DNA of 64,000 bases from Nevskia sp. (GTDB lineage Bacteria; Pseudomonadota; Gammaproteobacteria; Nevskiales; Nevskiaceae): contig JAKFUK010000004.1 of the NCBI GenBank assembly GCA_021732745.1, forward strand, positions 186,001 to 250,000. Direction: 5' to 3'. Made by a program: the position numbers and the translations under genes. Under the pieces are notes generated by a model. The model saw only the letters and a program-made list of their open reading frames with translations. It ran no database searches and was not told where the DNA came from. How positions within the stretch are numbered: position 1 is the stretch's first letter; each line of letters starts with the position of its first letter. Shown one piece after another: positions 15,939-24,329 of the stretch.

Positions 15939-17281
15939 GTCGTCGCAACGCGGTTTCGCTGCGCCGAAGGTAGCAATTTATTGAACGCTTCGGCTGGCGT
16001 CTTCCAATCAAGTGTTTTCCGCGGCCTGCTGTTCAGAGTCGCAGCGACCGCATCGAGTTCTCGTTCAAGGTATCGGCCGATGTCGGTACCTTTTGGAAAG
16101 TACTGACGCAGCAAGCCATTGGTATTCTCGTTGGTGCCACGCTGCCAGGGGCTTCGTGGATCGCAGAAATAGATCTCCACGCCGGTCGCAATCCGAATCT
16201 GCGCGTGCTGGGCCATCTCGGCACCCTGATCCCAAGTCAGGGACTTGCGCAAATGGTCGGGAAGCGTTGCGATCTTCGCTGCAATCGCATCGCGGACTGC
16301 TTCTGCGCCATGGCCGGCCAATGCCGGACCATTCTTCACACGGGCACCGAGGCCGTGACCCGCCATCGGCGGCAAGTGCAGCAGCATCGTGAACCGGGTG
16401 GTGCGTTCCACCAGAGTGCCGATCGCAGAGCTGTTCAAGCCGATGATGAGGTCGCCTTCCCAGTGGCCAGGCACGGCGCGGTCGGCGACTTCAGCGGGAC
16501 GCTGACTGATCATCACCTCGGGGGTGAGGAACGCCTTGCCGCTCTGATGTGTCCTGGCGCGCGGAACTCGCAGCGCGCGGCCAGTGCGCAGGCAGGCACT
16601 CAGCTCGCGCCGGAGAGCGCCACGGCCTTGAACGTACAGCGCTTGGTAGATCGCCTCGTGAGAGATGCGCATGGAAGAATCATGCGGGAAGTCGAGTTGC
16701 AATCGACGGCTGATCTGCTCCGGGCTCCAGCATAGTCCCCAACGCCGGTCCGCTCGGCGGCCATGCCGTCGTCCCTTCCACGGCACCTCTGGCCCCACGA
16801 GTGGCTTGCCGCTGACGCTCATGACCGCCCCGCTGATCCGGGCTTGCACGTAGGTCTGGAGACGCTCGTTCTCGGCGAGCTTGGAGGTCTTGGGGCGCCG
16901 AGCTGCTCGCTCGGCTTTCCATTGCGCAACGGTGGCGCGGTACTCCAGCGTCCCTCCGCGTGTCGCAGCGTTGCGGCGCAGTTCACGCGAGATCGTTGAA
17001 GGTGATCGCTCCAGTCGAAGGGCGATTTCGCGAACGCCGAAATCTTGGACTTGCAGCAGTGCGATCTCTTCTCGCTCAGCAAATGACAGGTAGCGCCCAG
17101 AATGAGGTGCCAGCTTGATGGGCGGCATTCCGCCGGCCTCGCGGAACCAACGCGGCCCCAAAGGCTGCGAAACGCCACACGCCAAGGCAGCGTCCTCGCT
17201 GGCAAATCCCTCGGCAATGCGGTTCCAGAAAGCCACCTTGGCCTCCCGTTGGTTGATGCCCGGCCGTCCCGGCGAGTGCAT
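15932..17281 (-). CDS. IS30-family transposase
   Basis: About 449 residues from the Met at 17281. An N-terminal HTH region (YLSFAEREEIALLQVQDFGV, RLERSPSTISRELRRNA) is followed by a DDE catalytic core: HWEGDLIIG, TWDQGAEMAQH and QRGTNENTNGLLRQYFPKGT carry the D, D and E residues. Length and motifs are intact, so the enzyme is potentially active. The last codons run through the left terminal repeat. Confidence 0.9.
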   Translation of the reverse strand: MHSPGRPGINQREAKVAFWNRIAEGFASEDAALACGVSQPLGPRWFREAGGMPPIKLAPHSGRYLSFAEREEIALLQVQDFGVREIALRLERSPSTISRELRRNAATRGGTLEYRATVAQWKAERAARRPKTSKLAENERLQTYVQARISGAVMSVSGKPLVGPEVPWKGRRHGRRADRRWGLCWSPEQISRRLQLDFPHDSSMRISHEAIYQALYVQGRGALRRELSACLRTGRALRVPRARTHQSGKAFLTPEVMISQRPAEVADRAVPGHWEGDLIIGLNSSAIGTLVERTTRFTMLLHLPPMAGHGLGARVKNGPALAGHGAEAVRDAIAAKIATLPDHLRKSLTWDQGAEMAQHAQIRIATGVEIYFCDPRSPWQRGTNENTNGLLRQYFPKGTDIGRYLERELDAVAATLNSRPRKTLDWKTPAEAFNKLLPSAQRNRVATTP

Positions 17282-17362
17282 CGGTGGACGTCCCGTCTGT
17301 GCTGCACCCCAGCCTTCTGCTCGTCCCATTCAACACCTCCTGTTTCGAGATGTTGCGACGAC
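15939..17362. mobile_element. IS30-family insertion sequence, about 1.42 kb
   Basis: GTCGTCGCAAC at 15939-15949 is matched by the inverted GTTGCGACGAC at 17352-17362, and both are preceded by TTCAA on the outside, so the true ends may be up to 10 bp further out. It carries one complete transposase and sits between two outward-facing, truncated IS3 fragments. Confidence 0.75.
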
Positions 17363-17365
17363 CGA

Positions 17366-17675
17366 TTGAATCCGCCCAATACACCAGCGATGCGTTTCAG
17401 CGCCTGCTCGGCGATCTCGGCGTGGCCTGCAGCATGAGCCGGTCCGGTAACGTCTGGGACAACTCCGCAATGGAGAGCTTCTTCTCGTCGCTAAAAACCG
17501 AGCGCACCGCCCGCAAGGTCTACCGATCCAGAAGCGATGCCAAGGCCGATGTCTTCGACTACATCGAGCGCTTCTACAATCCGACACGACGGCACTCGAC
17601 GCTGGGCTATCTCAGCCCGATTAAGTACGAGCAACAGACGCAATTAGCTTAAGGTGGTGTCTACGAAACCGGCAG
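17366..17675 (+). mobile_element. IS3-family element, 3' part only
   Basis: Encodes the OrfB C-terminus up to the stop at 17652: AQYTSDAFQRLLGDLGVACS, SMSRSGNVWDNSAMESFFSS, LKTERTARKVYRSRSDAKAD and YIERFYNPTRRHSTLGYLSP. The terminal repeat GGTGGTGTCTACGAAACCGG follows. The 5' part is lost at the IS30 border. This copy truncates the HigA-like gene on its right. Confidence 0.8.
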
Positions 17676-17906
17676 CAGCCCAATCTCGCGATCCTGATCG
17701 GCCAGAATGAGATCAAGCCGCAGGCTTTCGCCGGCCTTATCGATAGCGGTCATCGGGTAATTGATGCGCTCGTAGGCTTGAACCAAAGACGCCAGCATCG
17801 CGAGGCGGTCACCTGCCTCAGTGCCCCCTTCCGCTGGCATAAGCGTCTCGATCTCGCGCAGCGTCTCGCGATAGTCGGCATCCGTCTTGATGGTTCGGAT
17901 GTTCAT
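17661..17906 (-). pseudogene. HigA-like antitoxin, truncated
   Basis: 81 codons start MNIRTIKTDADYRETLREIE and continue with EGGTEAGDRLAMLASLVQAY and ERINYP. This is the N-terminal arm of HigA-type antitoxins, which normally continue into an HTH_3 DNA-binding domain. Here the reading frame runs into IS3 sequence after about residue 60 and stops, so the HTH is gone. No HigB toxin gene is present. It is probably inactive. Confidence 0.65.
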
Positions 17907-17949
17907 GAAGGTGCCGTGCCCATCATGGGCTTACCTGGTTGATTCACGG

Positions 17950-18420
17950 CTACGCCAGCCAGCCAGCAGACCGTGACAGTCCAAGTAAATCTGAGAACGA
18001 AGTGAGTCCGACATGACTCGGCCCCGCCTCGTTCCGGCGGAACCAGTCGTCGTCACGTACGACAATCAGACGCCGGCCCGGATGGCGCAGTTCAAGATCG
18101 GTCAGGTGCGCATAAATCGACATATCGGCGGCGTGCTGCGGCACCCGGATCGTCGCATCCTGCGTTGCGGAGTCGATCAAGTCACCGAAAGCCGTCGTAT
18201 CAACTTGAATGCGGTGCGCGTTTTTGCGCGTAAACCTGCCAAACCGTTCGGCAATCTCGTCGTCCTGCCCATGTATGGCTTCGTACACCACGACGTCGGT
18301 GAAGACGACCACGGCGTCTGGATCAAGCTTGACTAGGAGGTCCAGCAGGTTGCCGCGAGCCAAGGCCTACACCACGGCACAGTCGGGGATGATCAGGCGA
18401 ATCGGCATCGCGTCATTCAT
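17950..18420 (-). pseudogene. PIN-domain protein interrupted by an in-frame TAG
   Basis: From ATG at 18420 the frame reads MNDAMPIRLIIPDCAVV, then TAG at 18367-18369, then ALARGNLLDLLVKLDP to the stop at 17950, 156 residues if the codon were sense. PIN features are present: the early Asp (IPDC), VVVYEAI, a central acidic region, HAADMSIYA and VVRDDDWF, so the fold was a nuclease of the VapC-like type. The start overlaps the phosphoesterase stop by 8 bp, so the pair was probably co-translated. It may be a true nonsense mutation, a sequencing error or rare readthrough. Confidence 0.65.
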
Positions 18421-19186
18421 GGCTTGGAGCTTGTGACGCGACCTCAATCATCGAGTCCCAACTGAAGCGGACTCCTTCTCGCGGATAGCCCCGCTGGTTC
18501 GATACCAGCGGAATGCCGTTCACCTGGGTCACGCAGCTGTAGTGGGTATGGCCACTGATCCACGCCCGCACCGGCTGCTGGAACAACGCATCGAGCGTGC
18601 TGTGGAAGCAGGGCCCCAATTCCTTCCCGACAAATTCCGGATGCTCGTTCGCCGTCGACGGACTGTGATGCGTGATGACCACGACGGGTAGCGTCGATGC
18701 GGCGATCTCCCGCTTCAGGAAGATGCGCGATCGCTCGTGCCGCTCGATCGTGGCCTGGGGTGTCAGCGAATAGCCATCAGTCCCTTCAATCAACTGAAAG
18801 TCGACCAAGGCATCGCGGCCAGCAATCATCGACGAGGTCCGGCGCTCCTCGCCATAAAGCGCGAAGTCCGTCCACAGCGTGGCCCCCAGAAACCGCACCC
18901 CGCCAATATCGACGGCGTCGTCTTCCAGCACATGAACATGGGTGCCGGCGGCAGCCTTTCTGGCCTGGACGATCAGAGTGTCCCAGCCATGCCGGTAAAA
19001 CTCGTGGTTGCCGAGGACGTACACCACCGGCCGGCCGCGAAAGGCGTCGATTGCCCACTCGATCCCCCTCACGCCGGTACCAATGTCGCCGGCGAGCACG
19101 ACAACGTCTTCGCCGATTGACGGTACCCAGTCCGTGGTGATCCACGGAAACTCAATGTGCAGGTCACTCATGTATCGGATCTTCAA
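18413..19186 (-). CDS. Calcineurin-like metallophosphoesterase
   Basis: 257 residues starting at TTG 19186, chosen because GGAAGG lies 6-7 bases upstream and the usual beginning KIRYMSDLH follows. All metal-binding motifs are present in order: SDLHIEF, LAGDIG, LGNHEFY, ITHHSP and GHTHYS. The protein should therefore bind two metal ions and hydrolyse a phosphoester, perhaps a nucleotide or nucleic acid. It has no signal peptide. It is the fourth gene of a co-oriented set on the minus strand (PPP phosphatase, AAA+ ATPase, pseudophosphatase, this one, then PIN). Substrate unknown. Confidence 0.88.
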   Translation of the reverse strand: MKIRYMSDLHIEFPWITTDWVPSIGEDVVVLAGDIGTGVRGIEWAIDAFRGRPVVYVLGNHEFYRHGWDTLIVQARKAAAGTHVHVLEDDAVDIGGVRFLGATLWTDFALYGEERRTSSMIAGRDALVDFQLIEGTDGYSLTPQATIERHERSRIFLKREIAASTLPVVVITHHSPSTANEHPEFVGKELGPCFHSTLDALFQQPVRAWISGHTHYSCVTQVNGIPLVSNQRGYPREGVRFSWDSMIEVASQAPSHE

Positions 19187-19297
19187 ACTGTACCTTCCAT
19201 CGATTCGTGTGGGACTTCTGCGAAAACCTTCAGCGATCACTGTGGCAGTTGCATACCCGGATCCCGCATGCAGCAGCCAGCCCATGCTTTCTCAGCG

Positions 19298-20263
19298 CTA
19301 CGATTGCTGGTTGCGAATCCCGCGCAGAAGCCGCTTCCGGAATTTCATCCGCCTTGCTTCGATGCGAGCGGAATCAACGACCTCACCGGGCTGCAACTGG
19401 TAGTACATCCACGATAGGGGGTCGGGGAGCCCCTGAGGGATATGGCGGATCACCCGTGTCGCCTCACGGCGATGACCGACCTGCCAATAATGACCGTTGA
19501 CGAGGTCGACGGCGGTCAATCGCCCCTTGGGAGCTGCCGCCGCGGTATTGAGCCAGATCGCACTTTCGGTCCGGATGAGCTTCCAGCCCACGAAGATGTG
19601 CCCGCACACCACCATGTCGATTCCCAAAACGGGACTCAAGGCTTCGGTGAGCCGTGCACGTTCTGCCGGATGGATGCTCGATGGGTCCTCACCTGTGGTC
19701 GCAGAGACTGCGGCGCATACGCGTCGGTATCCAGCCAAGAGACATTGTTCGACGGTCCCCGGATAGAACCACGCCGCATCCTCCTTGGTAAGTACTGCTC
19801 GCTGAACATCGGACCACGTCGCGCCCATCACGACTTCTGAATGAACGACGCCGACGCGGCGACCGTCAATCTGCGGTACCTCCAGTGCGGCAGGCATTCC
19901 GACAGCTACTTTCCGCATGATTTCGAGCGCTTCGCTGGGCAGCTCCGTCGCCCAAGGAAAATCGAGCGCCTTCCATTCCTCGGCGACTTCGGGATCCTCA
20001 GCGGCGACCACCATGCAGTGCTCGTGACACCCGCGGACGGACACAAACCACGGCTCGTCGACCAGCAGTTGAAGCAGTCGGCAGGAGTCCGGGTGGGCCC
20101 CAATGACGTGACCGACGGCAATCAGACGGTCGCGCGATACGTCGAATGCCGTGAGATCGAGCATCCGCTTGAGGAGTTTCCACTGTCCTTCGAGATCTCC
20201 GACGAACAAGTCACGCCCCCGGAGATTCGGCGGCAGCGTCACAAAGGATTCCGAAAAGATCAC
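19298..20263 (-). CDS. PPP-family pseudophosphatase (degenerate metal site)
   Basis: 321 residues from GTG 20263. It aligns without gaps through the motif region with the PPP phosphatase at 21881-22768. At identical residue numbers, GDVHG (22-26) is GDLEG, GDLIDRG (51-57) is GHVIGAH, and GNHE (78-81) is GCHE. Asp23, His80, the later VVHSE and the CGH histidine remain, but His25, the bridging Asp52, Asp55, Arg56 and Asn79 are gone. Normal two-metal catalysis is therefore very unlikely. The rest of the frame is well conserved and open, so it is not simply decaying; a regulatory or sensing partner of the active paralogue is plausible. Confidence 0.82.
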   Translation of the reverse strand: MIFSESFVTLPPNLRGRDLFVGDLEGQWKLLKRMLDLTAFDVSRDRLIAVGHVIGAHPDSCRLLQLLVDEPWFVSVRGCHEHCMVVAAEDPEVAEEWKALDFPWATELPSEALEIMRKVAVGMPAALEVPQIDGRRVGVVHSEVVMGATWSDVQRAVLTKEDAAWFYPGTVEQCLLAGYRRVCAAVSATTGEDPSSIHPAERARLTEALSPVLGIDMVVCGHIFVGWKLIRTESAIWLNTAAAAPKGRLTAVDLVNGHYWQVGHRREATRVIRHIPQGLPDPLSWMYYQLQPGEVVDSARIEARRMKFRKRLLRGIRNQQS

Positions 20264-20312
20264 GATCGAGCTCCGATTGATTGATGGAGGACTTCTTCGG
20301 CAACTCGATCGT

Positions 20313-21713
20313 TCAATGCGGTGATTGCTTGCCCGGGTCCCAGAACGTGAGTCGCAGTTCGAGCAGCGCTTGCCGAGCGACGTAGCTGGCCAGCTGGTCA
20401 GGACTTGGCTGAACCTTCGGACTTCCGGTGGTTCCGACCTGTCGTTTCTGGGGCGTAATCCCCAAATGTTCCGGCTGCAGCCGGATCAAGCCATCGGTGC
20501 CCGAGTTCTCACTTGCGGCCACGGAATACGCTCGCTTGAGCGTTCGATACAGCGCTCTCGGTGCCGTCGACGTCAGCTGGCTCAGAACAGCGTCGTCCAG
20601 CGGCTCGAAGTGGTTGGAAATGCCGGGCCGCTGTGTCCGCAGGTCCCGATCGATGCTGTGGATCACGGCCGGCATCTCGTCATCCGTTGGCACGCGGACC
20701 ATCACCGAGGTCAGTCGGCTCAGGATCTCCGGCTTGATCGTGCTGATGACGTTGGCAGCAAAGATGAAGTTGAGCGGCCTCAGATCGATCTGGCAGCCGA
20801 GGAATTCATCGCAGAAGGTTGCTGCCGTATCGGGTTCTAGCGCGCTCAACAACGCGGTGTCCGTCGGGTAGTTTCTTTCCGAGGAGCTTTTGTCGATCTC
20901 GTCGCCGAAGATCAACGGTACCTTGCCGCTGGGCGCGCTGATCACCGCATCGGCCAGTACACCGACCGAGCTTGATGCCCAACGGTCGGAGCTGCCGGTC
21001 AGGAGGAATCCTGCCGTCATCTGGGCAAACGAGAAGTCCTTGTAATGAAAGCCCAGCGCATCGGCGAGCCGCCGCGCAAAGAGCGACTTGCCGGTTCCCG
21101 GTGCCCCATGCAGCAACAGGTGCGGCAGCGTGAGTACCTCACCGAGACGCATCTTCAGCGAGAGATCCATGACAATCTCCGCCGTCAGTTCACCGAAGTT
21201 CGGGAATGACAGGGCGACGTTCAGGACGGCATCGATGTGGTCCCGGGTGACCCGCGGCAGCATGCGGACGGGGTTTTGCGCCAGCCGCTCAAGCGTCCGC
21301 TTGCGTCCGCTCGATGCCTTGCTGTCATCCAGGGACGAAATGACGCGTGCTACCTCCTTGGGATCGCAGACCTGCCAAACCTCATAGCGAGGATCATCCT
21401 TCAAAGGACCCTTGGCGACCCCAAAGTTTTGACGGGGATGTAGCCACCTCGACTCATGCAGTCTGATTTCCTCGACGAAGTCTTGGATCCAGGGATCGAC
21501 CTTCTCGATGTCGAAGCCCAAGCCGCGAGCGGTCATATGCTCGCTGCTGCGGCCGCAGCGTGCTTTCACGAAGTCGTAGATCTTGTTGGTCGCGGGATTG
21601 ATCAGGCGCACCGTGATCGGTTCACTCTCCCCGGCGGGCATGAAACTGATGCGGGTAGCCTTCTGCTGCCAGATGGCCAGGTTGACAGATCGCAAATGGG
21701 TTCTGTTGCGCAT
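20313..21713 (-). CDS. AAA+ ATPase
   Basis: 466 residues. The N-terminal 170 residues have no recognised domain. The AAA+ module follows: Walker A GAPGTGKS (203-210), Walker B PLIFGDEID (266-273), sensor-1 block NFIFAAN and an arginine-finger-like LSRL. The core resembles the Lon/HslU-like clade (AAA+ proteins with DEIDK). No protease domain is attached, so it would remodel or switch a partner. It sits between an active and a dead PPP phosphatase paralogue on the same strand (49-bp gap downstream, 167-bp upstream), which suggests that those are its partners. Confidence 0.85.
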   Translation of the reverse strand: MRNRTHLRSVNLAIWQQKATRISFMPAGESEPITVRLINPATNKIYDFVKARCGRSSEHMTARGLGFDIEKVDPWIQDFVEEIRLHESRWLHPRQNFGVAKGPLKDDPRYEVWQVCDPKEVARVISSLDDSKASSGRKRTLERLAQNPVRMLPRVTRDHIDAVLNVALSFPNFGELTAEIVMDLSLKMRLGEVLTLPHLLLHGAPGTGKSLFARRLADALGFHYKDFSFAQMTAGFLLTGSSDRWASSSVGVLADAVISAPSGKVPLIFGDEIDKSSSERNYPTDTALLSALEPDTAATFCDEFLGCQIDLRPLNFIFAANVISTIKPEILSRLTSVMVRVPTDDEMPAVIHSIDRDLRTQRPGISNHFEPLDDAVLSQLTSTAPRALYRTLKRAYSVAASENSGTDGLIRLQPEHLGITPQKRQVGTTGSPKVQPSPDQLASYVARQALLELRLTFWDPGKQSPH

Positions 21714-21880
21714 GGTGCAGGGTCTCCGACCCTGACCGGCACGAACCAGGTCAGGGCGTGAATAAGTGGGAACGGGGTATTGCGGGCGCAGTCATGGCTG
21801 CCTGGACCGGTGTATTCGGACGAGCCCGGTCAAAAGCGCAGCTGACCGCCGCGCAGACCGGCACATGGCCTGACGTGATT

Positions 21881-22768
21881 TCACGGCGACAGAAGCTCGG
21901 GCGGCAGTACGGATGGCGGCGGCAAGGTGCGGCCAGCGCGCAGCACGATCTCGTTGGAGCCTTCCATCCGGTAGTGCGCTTGCCAATAGGTACCGGTCAG
22001 CGGCTCCACCATCGTCAGACGGCCGAGCTCGTAGCCGCAGCCGGAGTCGATCCAGAGCATGTTACTGGCACGCACGGGCTCCCCGTGCGCCAGAACGGTG
22101 TGACCGGCGATCAGCAGGTCGAGTCCTTCAATGGGCTTCATCGCTCGGCGGAATGTGGCGAGTCGAGCCGGGGGGACCTCGGCAAGCGCTTCCGCGGTAA
22201 CGGACGTTGCCCAGGCCTTGATCCTGACGCGCCCCCACAGTGCCGCCGACTGGATCGTCGAGGAAAAATCGTCGATCGGATCAATGTCAGCGTTGTTGCT
22301 CAACCCCGTAAGGGCTTTCCAAGGGTGGTTCACGTGCAACTCTGCATGCACCAAGCCGACCTTCCGGCCATCGACGAGATCGAGGGTCATCGACAGCGGC
22401 ATGCCGTCGACGATCGAGGCCAGTTCGCGCATGTCCATCTTGGGCATCAGGTCGGCCCACTTGCCGCCGTTCCGACGCCAAGTACGCTCTACGCCCCAGT
22501 CGTCGATCGACCCCCTAAACATCGCTTCGTGGTTGCCGCGGAGCGAATGAAACCACCGCTCGTCACGCACCATCTCGAGGACGGCGCGGCTATTCGGACC
22601 CCGGTCGATGAGGTCGCCGAGCGCGATCAGCCGATCACGAGCCGGATTGAAGTTGACGCTCGCCAGAACAGCTTCGAGCAGATCTTTGTGGCCATGGACG
22701 TCGCCGACGACAAAGTCCCTGCCGTGCCGATTGACGGACAGGGGGTGGAACAACGAATTGAGCAGCAT
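21881..22768 (-). CDS. PPP-family Ser/Thr protein phosphatase
   Basis: 295 residues from ATG 22768. GAGG lies 8 bases upstream, and the longer frame to 22840 would run through a rho-independent terminator, so I reject that start. PPP motifs are complete: GDVHG (22-26), GDLIDRG (51-57), GNHE (78-81), GLVHAE and IAGHT. It is similar in length and layout to bacterial PrpA/PrpB phosphatases. Expected to be cytoplasmic and Mn-dependent, acting on phosphoproteins or nucleotides. First gene of the minus-strand set ending at the PIN gene, and paralogous to the degenerate copy at 19298. Confidence 0.88.
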   Translation of the reverse strand: MLLNSLFHPLSVNRHGRDFVVGDVHGHKDLLEAVLASVNFNPARDRLIALGDLIDRGPNSRAVLEMVRDERWFHSLRGNHEAMFRGSIDDWGVERTWRRNGGKWADLMPKMDMRELASIVDGMPLSMTLDLVDGRKVGLVHAELHVNHPWKALTGLSNNADIDPIDDFSSTIQSAALWGRVRIKAWATSVTAEALAEVPPARLATFRRAMKPIEGLDLLIAGHTVLAHGEPVRASNMLWIDSGCGYELGRLTMVEPLTGTYWQAHYRMEGSNEIVLRAGRTLPPPSVLPPELLSP

Positions 22769-22798
22769 GTACAGCACCTCGATTCCGACGGACCCAAC

Positions 22799-22829
22799 GA
22801 AAAAGCCCCGGGAGTCGACGTCCCGGGGC
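22799..22829 (-). terminator. Rho-independent terminator
   Basis: On the minus strand GCCCCGGGA pairs with TCCCGGGGC across a 7-base loop and is followed by TTTTT. It lies about 30 bp before the PPP phosphatase start. With no gene directly upstream it may end a leader transcript or be an attenuator for the operon. Confidence 0.7.
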
Positions 22830-22840
22830 TTCGGATTCAT

Positions 22841-23346
22841 GCGGGAGGTCGTTGGCCGACCTCAAACGCATAGGTGCGCGAGCGTCAGCCGAGGTAACGC
22901 GGGACCGCAGTTCTTATGCGCTGCCAAACGGCGGCGACGGAGGTGGCAAGGTGGGCTAAGCGGATCGACACGGGTGTGTTCGGTTGGACTTGGTGCGGAG
23001 TTGAGATGCATCAAAACGATATGCTGTTCGTTCGAATAACCGTTGTCAAGAGAACATCGGAAGTCAGATGCCCTACCAGCTACTTCAAGATATTACCTGA
23101 TGATATCGAGAGAGGTTTTTCGTACCAGAGAGTTATACGAATGCGCCCGAAACGCTCTGGGTTTCACGGAGGCTCCTTCACTTAAGAAGATGAAATCATT
23201 ACGAGAGTGCCGAAGCCTCTTAGGCAGGTCTAGAGGAGTGCGGTCCGGGTAGTGTGAGAGCAAGCGTCGGTATGCGCATCGTAATGGACAGCGGCAAACT
23301 CACGCCCTGTACCTTTTTCTCGGGGACAGGTTGCGCGTTCGCATTC
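22841..23346. other. Intergenic, AT-richer, no gene supported
   Basis: Short frames on the plus strand (for example 22916-23185 and 23043-23252) show no recognisable product. A TTGACA on the minus strand (23044-23049) could be a -35 element for the phosphatase operon, but the matching -10 is poor. Composition is clearly lower in GC than the flanks, as expected of transferred DNA. Confidence 0.4.
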
Positions 23347-24063
23347 CTAGCCGTTACCTTTTAAGAGGGAAGCAACGAGATCAGCGGCTTGAATTTCGTG
23401 CCCTCTTGAATCATCACGAAGAAAAGGAATAGTAACTGATCGTTTTGGATAGATTTTGTCGAGCGCACTGTTCAGTTCTGCAACGTCAAAATTACCGGCC
23501 TTGAGAGTCGCCCAAAAGCATCGACCGCTCGAGTTCCTAAACTGCAGGCGCACTTTCGAGTCTCTCGAGATGCCAATAATCGTATGCTCACTCGCTGCGA
23601 CGGCACCGCTGTCAACGATTCGAGTCTTCAGGGCTTTCAACTCTCCCCTAAACCTCAATTCCCCCCAGGCCAGAGTATGAGACACACGGGCATCGGCGGC
23701 TCCCGAAACGAGTGCATGTCGAATCCGAGACGGTCCTCGCTTGCGGTGTTTGGAATTTCTGCTTCTACCATCAGCGCAATCGCTGGAACCGAAAATCGTC
23801 TGCGCTAGCCTGAAGAGCTTCTCTTGGGGGTTATTGAGCAGATCGGATTGGAGATCCATCATAACTATCAGACTGGCGACCTTATCCGGCAAGACGACCA
23901 CACCTACCTCGGCGTTGAGCCGCCGAATTTCCCGCCTGATCTCGTCTTCGAGGGATTGCCGACTTTCAGCATCTGGAAGCTGCGGCGTGATTTCCATCTT
24001 GAGATATCTGTTCGGGTCGGAAAAGATTTCCAACGTATCGACTTGGCGGGCGGAATCTGGCAT
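23347..24063 (-). CDS. Hypothetical protein, 238 aa
   Basis: ATG 24063, with no strong ribosome site. No signal peptide, membrane segment or known family. Residues 25-75 are helical with acidic and basic patches (SLEDEIRREIRRLNAEVGVV), a basic linker follows (RSRNSKHRKRGPSRIRH), and the second half looks alpha/beta (AWGELRFRGELKALKTRI, ISRDSKVRLQFRNSSGR). The end HEIQAADLVASLLKGNG resembles the AxDLxA ends of some DUF3800-like nucleases, but the catalytic pattern is not convincing. GC content is low. It lies directly downstream of the giant recombinase on the same strand and may belong to the integration module. Confidence 0.6.
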   Translation of the reverse strand: MPDSARQVDTLEIFSDPNRYLKMEITPQLPDAESRQSLEDEIRREIRRLNAEVGVVVLPDKVASLIVMMDLQSDLLNNPQEKLFRLAQTIFGSSDCADGRSRNSKHRKRGPSRIRHALVSGAADARVSHTLAWGELRFRGELKALKTRIVDSGAVAASEHTIIGISRDSKVRLQFRNSSGRCFWATLKAGNFDVAELNSALDKIYPKRSVTIPFLRDDSRGHEIQAADLVASLLKGNG

Positions 24064-24329
24064 TGGACGCTCTGATTGATAAGGACGTCCCCATGATTAA
24101 ACATAAGTCTGTGAAAAAACCTTCTTTTCGCTCTGCGAGATTCGTCGTGGAGTTCATCCGGTCATCAGCAAGACTGCCGCCCCAAATGACTCTTGCGGGA
24201 TTCTGTAAACCTATGATTATGATCAAATTTACTGCGTCCCTGCGGTCAAATCCTCCGATATGCCAGAGAGATTAAATACTCTCGTGACGCCGGCAGGCTT
24301 CAATCAGAGCATAGCTGAGCGGGTCGTAA

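Noticed and set aside
22769-22840. Longer N-terminus for the PPP phosphatase
   Set aside because: It would be encoded by a rho-independent terminator, and a better start with GAGG lies at 22768.
22916-23252. Two overlapping short plus-strand frames in the AT-rich gap
   Set aside because: No recognisable product or convincing start; likely chance frames.
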